Assembly (NCBI GenBank): GCA_001767455.1
Contig: MELC01000084.1
Span: forward strand, 55,340 to 119,339
Direction: 5' to 3'
DNA from: Acidobacteria bacterium RIFCSPLOWO2_12_FULL_66_21
Lineage (GTDB): Bacteria > Acidobacteriota > Vicinamibacteria > Vicinamibacterales > 2-12-FULL-66-21
DNA length: 64,000 nucleotides
How positions within the stretch are numbered: the stretch's first letter is position 1; each line of letters opens with the position of its first letter. This document shows, piece after piece, positions 41,824 through 49,466 of this stretch. A program made the translations under genes and the position numbers. Below the pieces are notes generated by a model, which saw nothing but the letters and a program-made list of their open reading frames with translations, did not search any database and was not told the DNA's origin.

Positions 41824-42594
41824 GTGAGTGACATCCCCCGGGCGCAGGATCAGCTGTTCGACCGGCGTCAGTCGGCGCGGGAGAAGTACGCCGCGCTCGT
41901 CGTCGGCCGGCCCGGCTGGGGCGCGCTGCTGAAGCATGAGCTGGTGACGCTCGTGTCGCAGAACGTACCCGGAGCGCTCGGACTCGTGCTGCGCAAGTCG
42001 CTCTATCCGTCGCTGCTCGGCGCGTGCGGCCGCAACGTCGTCTTCGGCCAGAACGTGGTGCTGCGGCACCCGCACAAGATCCGAATCGCCGACAACGTGG
42101 TCATCGACGACAACTGCCTGATCGACGCGAAGGGGGAAACGAACAGCGGGATCGTCATCGGGAGCGGCGTGTTCATCGGCCGCAACACGATTCTGTCGTG
42201 CAAGAACGGGAACATCGAGATAGGACCGGGGGCGAACATCGGGTTCAACTGCGAGATTTTCTCGGCCAGTACGGTGACGATCGGTCGCGACACGCTGCTC
42301 GCCGCGTACTGTTATCTCATCGGCGGGGATCACGACTTCAGCGACGGCTCGCAGCCCGTGCTCGCCCAGGCGCGCACGTCGGCGGGGGTGGCGGTGGGCA
42401 GCGGCGCGTGGCTTGGCGCGGGCGCGAAAATACTCGACGGCGTGACGGTCGGCGACGGCGCCATCATCGGCGCGGCGGCCGTCGTCAAGGCGGACGTGCC
42501 GGCTGGCGCGATTGCGGCGGGGATTCCCGCCAGGATCGTGGGGCAACGCGAAGGGGCGGGGCCAGTCGGGGTGCAGGGGGCCCCGGCGATGTGA
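41824..42594 (+). CDS. left-handed beta-helix acyltransferase
   Basis: A 256-residue hexapeptide-repeat O-acyltransferase. Repeats of the I/V-G-x-x-x-x type run from about residue 73 to 235 (IRIADNVVIDDNCLIDAKGE, IVIGSGVFIGRNTILS, VTIGRDTLLAAYCYLIGG, VTVGDGAIIGAAAVV). The catalytic His is likely in GGDHDFSDGS. The C-terminal GPVGVQGAPAM is encoded by a repeat also found in metG. Start is GTG 41824; an ATG at 41812 also fits. It overlaps the next gene as GTGA. It probably acetylates a surface sugar. Confidence 0.87.
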   Translation: MSDIPRAQDQLFDRRQSAREKYAALVVGRPGWGALLKHELVTLVSQNVPGALGLVLRKSLYPSLLGACGRNVVFGQNVVLRHPHKIRIADNVVIDDNCLIDAKGETNSGIVIGSGVFIGRNTILSCKNGNIEIGPGANIGFNCEIFSASTVTIGRDTLLAAYCYLIGGDHDFSDGSQPVLAQARTSAGVAVGSGAWLGAGAKILDGVTVGDGAIIGAAAVVKADVPAGAIAAGIPARIVGQREGAGPVGVQGAPAM

Positions 42595-43793
42595 TCAATC
42601 GGAAGATGAACGTCCTGCAGGTCTGCGATCATCTGGGCTGGGAGGGATCGCGGATGCACGGCGTCAAGCGGCTGTTCGCGTGGATGATCCCGCGGTTCGA
42701 TCCCGAGCGGTTCAACGTGTCGCTCGTCAGCCTGCGCAAGAAGGACCTGTCGGAGGAGACGCTCGAGTCCTACGGGATCGACATCACCTACCTGCACAAG
42801 TCGAAGTTCGATCCGGCGACGCTGACGGCGCTGCTGAAGGTCATCGATCGGAAGCAGATCGACATCCTGCACCTGCACGGCTACGGCGCCACCACCTTCG
42901 GGCGGCTCTCGGCAGGAATCCGGCGCCTGCCCACGATCCTGCACGAACACGCGAACCTGACGAGCACGCCCTGGTTTCAGAAGGTCGCCGACCGCGCGCT
43001 CGAGCCGCTGACCGACATCGCGCTCGCGGTCTCGAAGAGCACCGCCGAGTTCGTCATCAACGCCCGTCAAATCCCCGCGCGCAAGGTCAAGGTCGTCTAT
43101 CTGGGCGCTCCGCTCGAGGAATTCAGCCAGCCCCGCACTGCGGCTGAGATCGCGGACGCCCGCGCGGAGCTGGGGATCGAGCCGGGCGAGTTTGCGATTG
43201 GGACCGTCACGAGGCTGCACGACTCGAAGGGCAACTCCTATCTCGTGGACGCCGCGCGGCTGGTGCTGAACGAGCGGCCGCGGGCGAAGTTCTTTGTCGT
43301 GGGGGAGGGACCGCTGCTGGGCGGGCTTCAGGAACAGGCGCGCGGACTCGGCCTCGGGGACCGGTTCATCTTCGCGGGCTTCGCGCGGGACGTGGCGCGG
43401 GTGGTGTCGGTGTTCGATCTGAGCGTCTTTCCCTCGTTGTGGGAAGGCACGCCGCTGACGGTGTTCGAAGCGCTCGCGATGGGGAAGCCCATTGTCGCCA
43501 CCGACGCGGACGGACTGGTGGATGTCCTGACCGACGAGCGTGACGCGATCATCGTGCCCAAACGCGACGCCCGGGCGCTGGCGAACGGGATCATCCGGAT
43601 GATGGACGAGCCGGACACACGCGCCCGCCTGTCCGCCGCCGCGTCGCACACGGCAGGGCAGTACGATATTACCCAGTTCGTGCGCAAGATGGAGCAGTTG
43701 TACGAGCTGCTGCACCGCGTGTCGCGCGCCACGCACCGGCGCGGGGTGCTCGCGGCGGATCTGTCGTTCCTGACCACGAAGGCGCCGGCATGA
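42591..43793 (+). CDS. GT4 family glycosyltransferase
   Basis: A 400-residue GT-B enzyme. N-terminal domain: VLQVCDHLGWEGSRMHGVKR, IDILHLHGYGATTFGR, PTILHEHANL. C-terminal donor domain: VTRLHDSKGNSYLVDAARLV, FVVGEGPLLGGLQEQA and the full ESx7E-like VFPSLWEGTPLTVFEALAMG. GTG 42591 overlaps the acyltransferase stop; ATG 42606 is an alternative. It overlaps the next gene by 4 bp, so acyltransferase, GT4, GT-C and GT4 are one coupled operon. Confidence 0.92.
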   Translation: MINRKMNVLQVCDHLGWEGSRMHGVKRLFAWMIPRFDPERFNVSLVSLRKKDLSEETLESYGIDITYLHKSKFDPATLTALLKVIDRKQIDILHLHGYGATTFGRLSAGIRRLPTILHEHANLTSTPWFQKVADRALEPLTDIALAVSKSTAEFVINARQIPARKVKVVYLGAPLEEFSQPRTAAEIADARAELGIEPGEFAIGTVTRLHDSKGNSYLVDAARLVLNERPRAKFFVVGEGPLLGGLQEQARGLGLGDRFIFAGFARDVARVVSVFDLSVFPSLWEGTPLTVFEALAMGKPIVATDADGLVDVLTDERDAIIVPKRDARALANGIIRMMDEPDTRARLSAAASHTAGQYDITQFVRKMEQLYELLHRVSRATHRRGVLAADLSFLTTKAPA

Positions 43794-45622
43794 GACTGAG
43801 GCCGGGACTCCTCCTCGCCGCCGTGTTCCTCTGCCTCTACGGAACGCTGGCAGTGACGGTCGATGACTCGAGAGCGCGCTACGGCCTTCAGAGCGACGAG
43901 GCCACGTACTACATGATGGGCCTGAGCCTCGTCCACGACGGCGATCTGACGTACCGGAAGGAAGATCTGGCCCGCGTCTGGAAGGAATTCCCCGCGGGCC
44001 CGGCCGGCGTGTTCCTCAAGAAGGGACGGCAGATCGGAGGCGGACCCGATCCGGATGAGACCCGCTACTTCTGGGGGAAGTCGTTCGTCTACCCCCTCTT
44101 TGCGGCGCCGTTCATCCTGCTCTTCGGGACCAGCGGCTTTCTCGTGCTGAACGCCGTCATGCTGGCGCTGGTGCTGCTCTGTGGGTACCTGTTCCTGCAC
44201 GCGCGATCCGGTGCAGGGCCATCGGCGGTGCTTGCCGCCGCGGTCGTGATGGCAAGCGTGGTCCCCATGTACTTCGTGCAGATCATGCCCGAGGTGTTCA
44301 ACCTCTCGCTGTCGTGTCTCGCCTATTTCTGCTGGCTGTACAAGGAGGTGGCGCAGCCGGATCGCTCGCCGCGCGGAACGCGGTGGCTGTTCACGCCCCG
44401 CGCCGATCTCGCCGCCGCGCTGCTGCTGGCCGTCGCGACCTTCTCCAAGCCGACCCACGCGCTGCTCTTCGTGCCGGTCCTGCTCTGGCAGGCCAGGCGC
44501 CGCCGCTGGTCCGCGCTCGTCAAGAGCGGCGCGGTCTTCGCGATCGTGGCCGGCGGATTCTTCGCGGTCAACATGGCGATGTCCGGGGACTGGAACTACC
44601 AGGGCGGCGGCGATCGGAAGTCCTACGTGTTCGAGTTTCCGTTCCAGAACGAGGTCACGCGCCCACAGGTGGGCGCTCCGAAATCGCGCGAGGGGGTCAT
44701 GCCGGAGGTGATCTTCAGCCGGCGGACGTTCACGTCGAACCTCGCGCATAACCTCGAGTACTTCTTCGTCGGGCGGTACGCCGGAATGCTCGGCTACTTC
44801 TTTCCGGGCGTCTTCGCGATGCTGGCGATGCTCGCGGCGCCCAGGCGGCGGCCAGGCTGGCAGTGGCTGGTGCTCGGGTCCGCGCTCGTGCAGGGTCTGA
44901 CCTTCCTGCTGGCGACGCCGTACACGTGGAGCGGGGGCGGCGTCGGCAACCGGTACTTCTTGAGCGGCTACGGGGTCATGCTGTTTCTGCTGCCGCCGAT
45001 CGAATCGACGGCACTGGCGTTCGTCCCCTGGGTGGTGGGTGCGCTGTTCGTCGCGCCGATGGTCATGAACCCGTTCACGGCCGCGTTCAGGCCCGCCGGC
45101 AACGCCGACGGCGGTCTTCTCCGGCTCCTGCCGGTCGAGTTGACGCTGTTGAACGACCTGCCGATCTTCACGGAGGCGGATCGCGGCCGGGTCTGGTTCG
45201 GCGATCTCGGCCGCGGCGATCCGGGGTTCCTCCTCTCGTTCCTCGACAGCAACGCATTCAGGGAGGCCGACAAGAGCTTCTGGGTCCGCGGCGAATCACG
45301 CGCGGAGATTGTCATCAAGACGGATCGGCCCATTCGCCGGGCGACGTTCACATTGACGGCCGGTGCGGTGGCCACCGACGTGACGGTCGCGATTGCCGGG
45401 CGCCGGCAGTCGCTGCATCTCGACGCGGGACAGACAACGCAGGTCACGATCGCGATGCCGCCCGGCTTTCCGTACGAGAAGGAGATCCGGGGCGGGCTCC
45501 TGTGGAAGGCGTCGGTGTCCAGCAGCCGAGGCTTCACTCCGATCTTCTTCGATCCGGACTCGACCGACGTGCGGTACCTCGGAGTGCGCGTGACGCCGAT
45601 GCTCGAAGCGTCGCCCCAATGA
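43790..45622 (+). CDS. GT-C membrane glycosyltransferase-like protein with C-terminal beta domain
   Basis: A 610-residue protein with about 10-11 TM helices. The first loop has YGLQSDEATYYMMGLSLVHDGDLTYRKEDL, an acidic motif in the position of the GT39 catalytic Asp. After the last TM helix (about residue 415) a soluble beta-sandwich follows (about 430-605, with RRATFTLTAGAVATDVTVAI), possibly a carbohydrate-binding module. ATG overlaps the GT4 stop as ATGA, and its own stop overlaps the next GT4. Confidence 0.82.
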   Translation: MRLRPGLLLAAVFLCLYGTLAVTVDDSRARYGLQSDEATYYMMGLSLVHDGDLTYRKEDLARVWKEFPAGPAGVFLKKGRQIGGGPDPDETRYFWGKSFVYPLFAAPFILLFGTSGFLVLNAVMLALVLLCGYLFLHARSGAGPSAVLAAAVVMASVVPMYFVQIMPEVFNLSLSCLAYFCWLYKEVAQPDRSPRGTRWLFTPRADLAAALLLAVATFSKPTHALLFVPVLLWQARRRRWSALVKSGAVFAIVAGGFFAVNMAMSGDWNYQGGGDRKSYVFEFPFQNEVTRPQVGAPKSREGVMPEVIFSRRTFTSNLAHNLEYFFVGRYAGMLGYFFPGVFAMLAMLAAPRRRPGWQWLVLGSALVQGLTFLLATPYTWSGGGVGNRYFLSGYGVMLFLLPPIESTALAFVPWVVGALFVAPMVMNPFTAAFRPAGNADGGLLRLLPVELTLLNDLPIFTEADRGRVWFGDLGRGDPGFLLSFLDSNAFREADKSFWVRGESRAEIVIKTDRPIRRATFTLTAGAVATDVTVAIAGRRQSLHLDAGQTTQVTIAMPPGFPYEKEIRGGLLWKASVSSSRGFTPIFFDPDSTDVRYLGVRVTPMLEASPQ

Positions 45623-46668
45623 GGATCGCCGTCGTCACCTCGAGTCCGCCGATGGCGGAAGGCGGCCATCTCGTGATGGCCCGCGCGCTCGTGCAGGCGC
45701 TCTGCGAGGCCGGGCACGTCGCCAGCACCATCGTGACGCCGCAGAACCGCTTCGGGCGTCAGGGCGCGGCGTATCTGGCGAACTGGCTCACGGACGTCGG
45801 GACCACGGAGGGTGAGCCGATCGATCGGGTCGTCAGCCTCCGCTATCCGAGCTATGCGGTGCGGCATCCGCATCACGTCTGCTGGCTCAACCACACGATG
45901 CGCGAGTACTACGACCAGTGGGGCCGGTTCAGCGGCGGTCTCAGCCCGCAGGGGCGCGTCAAGGAGCGTACGCGCCGCCTGCTCATCCACGCGGCGGACC
46001 GGTATCTGCTCACGCGCAATGTATCGAAGGTGTTCGTCATCTCTGGCGCCGTGCAGCGGCGGCTCGCGATGTGGCCGGAGCTGCGGACGACGGTGATGTA
46101 CCCGCCGGCGCCGCAGCGTCTGTACCGGTGTGACGAGTACGGCGACTACATCTTCATGGTGTCCCGCCTCACGCCGCTCAAACGGGCCGACCTGCTCGTG
46201 CGCGCGCTCGCCGAGCGTGAAGCGGCGGGCATCAAGGCGGTGATTGCAGGCGAGGGCGAGGATCGCGATCGGCTGCATACGCTCGTCGCGGCGCTCGGCC
46301 TTGCCGGCCGCGTGTCGCTCGTGGGCCGGCTGACCGACGGCGAGATGCTCGATCACCTGGCCCGGTGCCGTGCCGTCTGCTTTCCGCCGCACGACGAGGA
46401 TTACGGGTTCGTGACCGTCGAGGCCTTCGCGTCGCGCAAGGCCGTCGTCACCTGCACCGACAGCGGCGGTCCCGCCGAGCTCGTCGCGGATGGGGTCAGC
46501 GGCCTGGTCACGGAGCCAACGCCGCACGCGATCGCGGTGTCGCTGCGCCGGCTGATGGATGACGCGCCCCTCGCCGAGCGGATGGGCGAGGAAGGGTTCA
46601 CGGCCGGCGCGAAGCTCAATTGGGCGGATGCCGTGCGACAATTGACACACGAAGACCTCGTGAAGTGA
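45619..46668 (+). CDS. GT4 family glycosyltransferase
   Basis: A 349-residue GT-B enzyme: VTSSPPMAEGGHLVMARAL at the N-terminus, an HHVCWLNHTMREYYDQW acceptor segment, then FMVSRLTPLKRADLLVRAL, VIAGEGEDRDRLHTLV and FPPHDEDYGFVTVEAFASRK in the donor domain, keeping the E-x7-E (Asp-Glu side) motif. ATG 45619 overlaps the previous stop. It is the last gene of the acyltransferase-GT4-GT-C-GT4 operon. Confidence 0.92.
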   Translation: MRIAVVTSSPPMAEGGHLVMARALVQALCEAGHVASTIVTPQNRFGRQGAAYLANWLTDVGTTEGEPIDRVVSLRYPSYAVRHPHHVCWLNHTMREYYDQWGRFSGGLSPQGRVKERTRRLLIHAADRYLLTRNVSKVFVISGAVQRRLAMWPELRTTVMYPPAPQRLYRCDEYGDYIFMVSRLTPLKRADLLVRALAEREAAGIKAVIAGEGEDRDRLHTLVAALGLAGRVSLVGRLTDGEMLDHLARCRAVCFPPHDEDYGFVTVEAFASRKAVVTCTDSGGPAELVADGVSGLVTEPTPHAIAVSLRRLMDDAPLAERMGEEGFTAGAKLNWADAVRQLTHEDLVK

Positions 46669-46709
46669 ACGATGTTCACTGCACGCAGGCCGGGTTGACT
46701 CACGTCCCT

Positions 46710-46979
46710 GGCACGAAGTGCACGAAGCACACGAAGGGCACGAAGACAGTCAAGGAGGACAGATCTTCGGATGTGACGCTGTCCCGCTGCGTGCCGTCGA
46801 GCCGCGCAAGGCGCTGCCGGCCCTTCGGGCAGGCGCTCGACGGCACACTGAGCAGGCGCGTCGCAGCTCGTGTGTCCAAGTGTCCCGGCGGCGTGGGGTC
46901 CTGGAAACCCTCTGGGGCGTGGGATCTTGGAAAATCGCTTACAGTCTTCGTGAACTTCGTGTTCTTCGTGGTCTTCGTG
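46710..46979. repeat. CACGAAG inverted word array with a 200-bp core
   Basis: The left arm (46710-46746) is GCACGAAGTGCACGAAGCAC followed by further copies. The right arm (46945-46979) is built of CTTCGTGAACTTCGTG words. Between them is about 200 bp of unrelated GC-rich sequence including a GCGCAAGGCGCTGCCGGCCC region with its own dyads. The 367-bp gap lies between tandem genes and holds no recognised gene. The element could fold as a long-range hairpin of about 270 nt. Confidence 0.78.
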
Positions 46980-47035
46980 TCGTAAGAGCCGTCGGCCCGT
47001 GCAGCGGAACAGCGGCTGTCGTTCGAACAAGAGCC

Positions 47036-47851
47036 ATGCCCTACAAGTCAACCCTCGAAACTCGGATCGCGAAGAAGGTGACCCGCGCCATCACCGAATA
47101 CAACCTGATCGAGAACGGCGATCGGGTGATGGTCGGGCTCTCCGGCGGCAAGGACAGTTGGGCGCTGCTCAACATCCTCGATGTCCTGCGGCGGCGCGCC
47201 CCGATCACGTTCTCCCTCGTGGCCGTCACCGTCGACTCCGGCTACGACGGCTATCGGCACGACCTCATCGCGAACACGTGCGAGTCGCGCGGGTGGGAAT
47301 ACCGCATCGAGCACACGGGCATCGGCGACGTCATGGACGATCTACTCGACGGCGCGACGCCGTGCTCGCTCTGCGCCAGGCTCCGGCGGGGCGTGCTCTA
47401 CCGGCTCGCCCAGGAGGTCGGCGCGACGAAGATCGCGCTCGGCCACCATCTCGACGACTTCGTGGAGACCTTGCTGTTGAACCTGTTCTTCGCCGGCAGT
47501 CTCAAGGCCATGCCCGCCCGTCTCGTCTCCGACAACGGCGAGCACGTCGTCGTCCGTCCACTGGTGTACGTCAGCGAGGCTGAGGCGCGCGCGTATGCAA
47601 AGGCGGAAGCGCTGCCGATCATCGGTTGCTGCTGCCCGGCCTGCGGCGATCTCAGCCTCCAGCGCCAGCGCGTCAAGCGGCTGATCGCGGAGCTCGAGGT
47701 CGAGCATCCCGAGGTCAAGAACTCGATGATCCGGGCGCTCGCGAACGTCGCCGGGCGCCACCTCCTCGACACGCGGATCAACCCGCTGCCGGACCTGCGC
47801 GAGGCGGCCCTCGGCGAGGGCGTGGCGCCGCTGCGGATCGTCAGGCGCTGA
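47036..47851 (+). CDS. ttcA: TtcA-like tRNA 2-thiolation protein
   Basis: A 271-residue PP-loop ATPase that inserts sulfur into cytidine 32 of tRNA via an Fe-S cluster in TtcA. PP-loop SGGKDS is at residues 36-41. CSLC (Cys110, 113) and the third-site GCCCPACGD (Cys199-201, 204) supply the cluster ligands. Length is close to the family. ATG 47036 starts the recognisable protein; the long open frame upstream is the word-array element. dtd overlaps by one base. Confidence 0.88.
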   Translation: MPYKSTLETRIAKKVTRAITEYNLIENGDRVMVGLSGGKDSWALLNILDVLRRRAPITFSLVAVTVDSGYDGYRHDLIANTCESRGWEYRIEHTGIGDVMDDLLDGATPCSLCARLRRGVLYRLAQEVGATKIALGHHLDDFVETLLLNLFFAGSLKAMPARLVSDNGEHVVVRPLVYVSEAEARAYAKAEALPIIGCCCPACGDLSLQRQRVKRLIAELEVEHPEVKNSMIRALANVAGRHLLDTRINPLPDLREAALGEGVAPLRIVRR

Positions 47852-48300
47852 TGCGCGCGGTCCTGCAGCGCGTCAGCCGCGCCAGGGTGACCGTCGAAGG
47901 CGCCGCCGCCGGCGAAATCGGGCGGGGCCTGCTCGCCCTGGTCGGAGTCGCCAACGAAGACGGGCCCGCCGACGTCCAATACATCGCGTCCAAGATCCGG
48001 GAGATTCGCCTGTTCGAGGACGAGAACGGCCGGATGAACCGTTCGGTCGTCGAAACAGGGGGCGCGGTTCTCGTAGTGTCCCAGTTCACATTGCAGGCCG
48101 ATTGCCGGAAAGGGCGGCGGCCATCGCTCGATGGGGCGGCGCCGCCCGCGCTCGCCCGGGCACTCTACGAGGACGTCGTGCGCGCGCTCGGCGACGCCGG
48201 CGTGCGGATCGCGACCGGCGTCTTCCAGGCGCACATGCAGGTCGAGCTGGTGAACGATGGTCCGGTCACGGTGCTGCTCGACAGCACGCGTGCCCTTTGA
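47851..48300 (+). CDS. dtd: D-aminoacyl-tRNA deacylase
   Basis: A 149-residue DTD enzyme that hydrolyses D-amino acids (and Gly mischarged on tRNA-Ala) from tRNA. VSQFTLQADCRKGRRPS holds the catalytic Thr/Ser-Gln block, and the C-terminal TGVFQAHMQVELVNDGPVTV is the cross-subunit motif (usual TGxFGAxM; Gly is Gln here). ATG overlaps the ttcA stop (TGATG). Confidence 0.93.
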   Translation: MRAVLQRVSRARVTVEGAAAGEIGRGLLALVGVANEDGPADVQYIASKIREIRLFEDENGRMNRSVVETGGAVLVVSQFTLQADCRKGRRPSLDGAAPPALARALYEDVVRALGDAGVRIATGVFQAHMQVELVNDGPVTVLLDSTRAL

Positions 48301-48311
48301 TTGAGGGTTTG

Positions 48312-49163
48312 ATGAAACTTCGATGCCTCCCGCTCGTTGTCCTGGCGATGACCCTCGCGGCGGCTGCCGAGGCCGTGGCGCAGCAGCGGCCGCTCGTGAC
48401 CGAGGATCCCGAGACAATCGGGTCCGGCCTGATTCTGCTCGAAGGGGGCGTCGATGCGCTGCGCGGCGCGTCGTATCCGGCCTCCGGGCTCAAGGGTGAT
48501 CTTCTTCGTCTGCCGACGCTCGGCATCAGCATCGGCGTCAGCTCGATCGCGGAAGTGCAGATCGACGGCGGCCTGTACAACCGCCTGGCCGTGACCTCGC
48601 GTGCCGACGCGCCGCTGTCGAGCATGCTGGACTTGGCCGGCGATCGCTCGAGCGACATCGAAGACCTGGTCATTGGCACGAAGATCCGGCTGCTCGCCGA
48701 GGGGCCCGGTCGCCCTGCGCTCGGGATCCGTGTTGCGACGAAGCTGCCGAACGCCGGCAACGAAAGCGGCCTCGGCCTCGATACGACCGATTTCTATGCG
48801 TCGCTGCTCGTCGGCAAGACCGTGCAGTCGATCAGGTTCGTGGGCAACGCCGGCTTCGGGATCCTCGGCGATCCCGTGCGCGGCGATCGGCAGAACGACG
48901 TGCTGACGTTCGGTGCGTCGGTGGCTCGCGCGGTCCGGCAGGGCATCGAGGTCGTCGGCGAGATCAACGGCCGCATGAACACGCGCGACGACGACGTGCC
49001 GGTCGGGACCGAGAGCCGCGGCGCCATGCGTGCCGGCGCGCGCATCACGCGGGGCACGGTGCGAGTCGACGGCGGCCTGATCCTGGGCATGACGTCGCGC
49101 GATCCGAGCATCGGGTTCACCATCGGCGCGACCTGGGTGTTCAAGGGATTCACGATTCCGTAG
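48312..49163 (+). CDS. outer-membrane beta-barrel protein
   Basis: A 283-residue exported protein: signal peptide 1-23 (ending AVAQ), then RPLVTEDPETIGSGLILLEGG, typical of transporter-like barrels that begin with a charged plug peptide, and 12 or so alternating strands ending GATWVFKGFTIP. Specific substrate unknown. It lies 11 bp after dtd. Confidence 0.78.
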   Translation: MKLRCLPLVVLAMTLAAAAEAVAQQRPLVTEDPETIGSGLILLEGGVDALRGASYPASGLKGDLLRLPTLGISIGVSSIAEVQIDGGLYNRLAVTSRADAPLSSMLDLAGDRSSDIEDLVIGTKIRLLAEGPGRPALGIRVATKLPNAGNESGLGLDTTDFYASLLVGKTVQSIRFVGNAGFGILGDPVRGDRQNDVLTFGASVARAVRQGIEVVGEINGRMNTRDDDVPVGTESRGAMRAGARITRGTVRVDGGLILGMTSRDPSIGFTIGATWVFKGFTIP

Positions 49164-49466
49164 CGATCGATCCAACCTTCTGCCGCCGTACCGCAAGCAA
49201 CCCACCGGACCTCTGCCGCCGTCATTCAGACGAATGGCAGGTATCCGGCACCTTCGCGCGATGTGCCCAGGGTCTCCCGGTGAAACGCTGATCCGATGAT
49301 GCCGGGGTATCGGCGTCCACGCCGAATTCCCGTCGTCCGCAGCGATCGTTTCACGGCGGACGCGGTCGCTGCTTTGCATTAGTCCCACCCGCGACTGACG
49401 CGACACGGATTGGAGCGTCCGGTCCTGCGCGTCTTTATCACTCATACAAGTTTCACAGGGGGATCC
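49164..49466. other. intergenic region before the Oar-like receptor
   Basis: About 300 bp without a gene. A GC-rich first half is followed by a moderately AT-rich stretch CTTTATCACTCATACAAG near 49433-49450, which may contain the receptor promoter. ACAGGGGGATCC just before ATG 49467 holds a good Shine-Dalgarno. No word array is present. Confidence 0.5.

Noticed and set aside
46718-47035. Upstream extension of ttcA by 106 codons
   Set aside because: The extra residues (HEAHEGHED, LRELRVLRGLRV) are translations of the word array; the TtcA family starts at MPYKSTLE.
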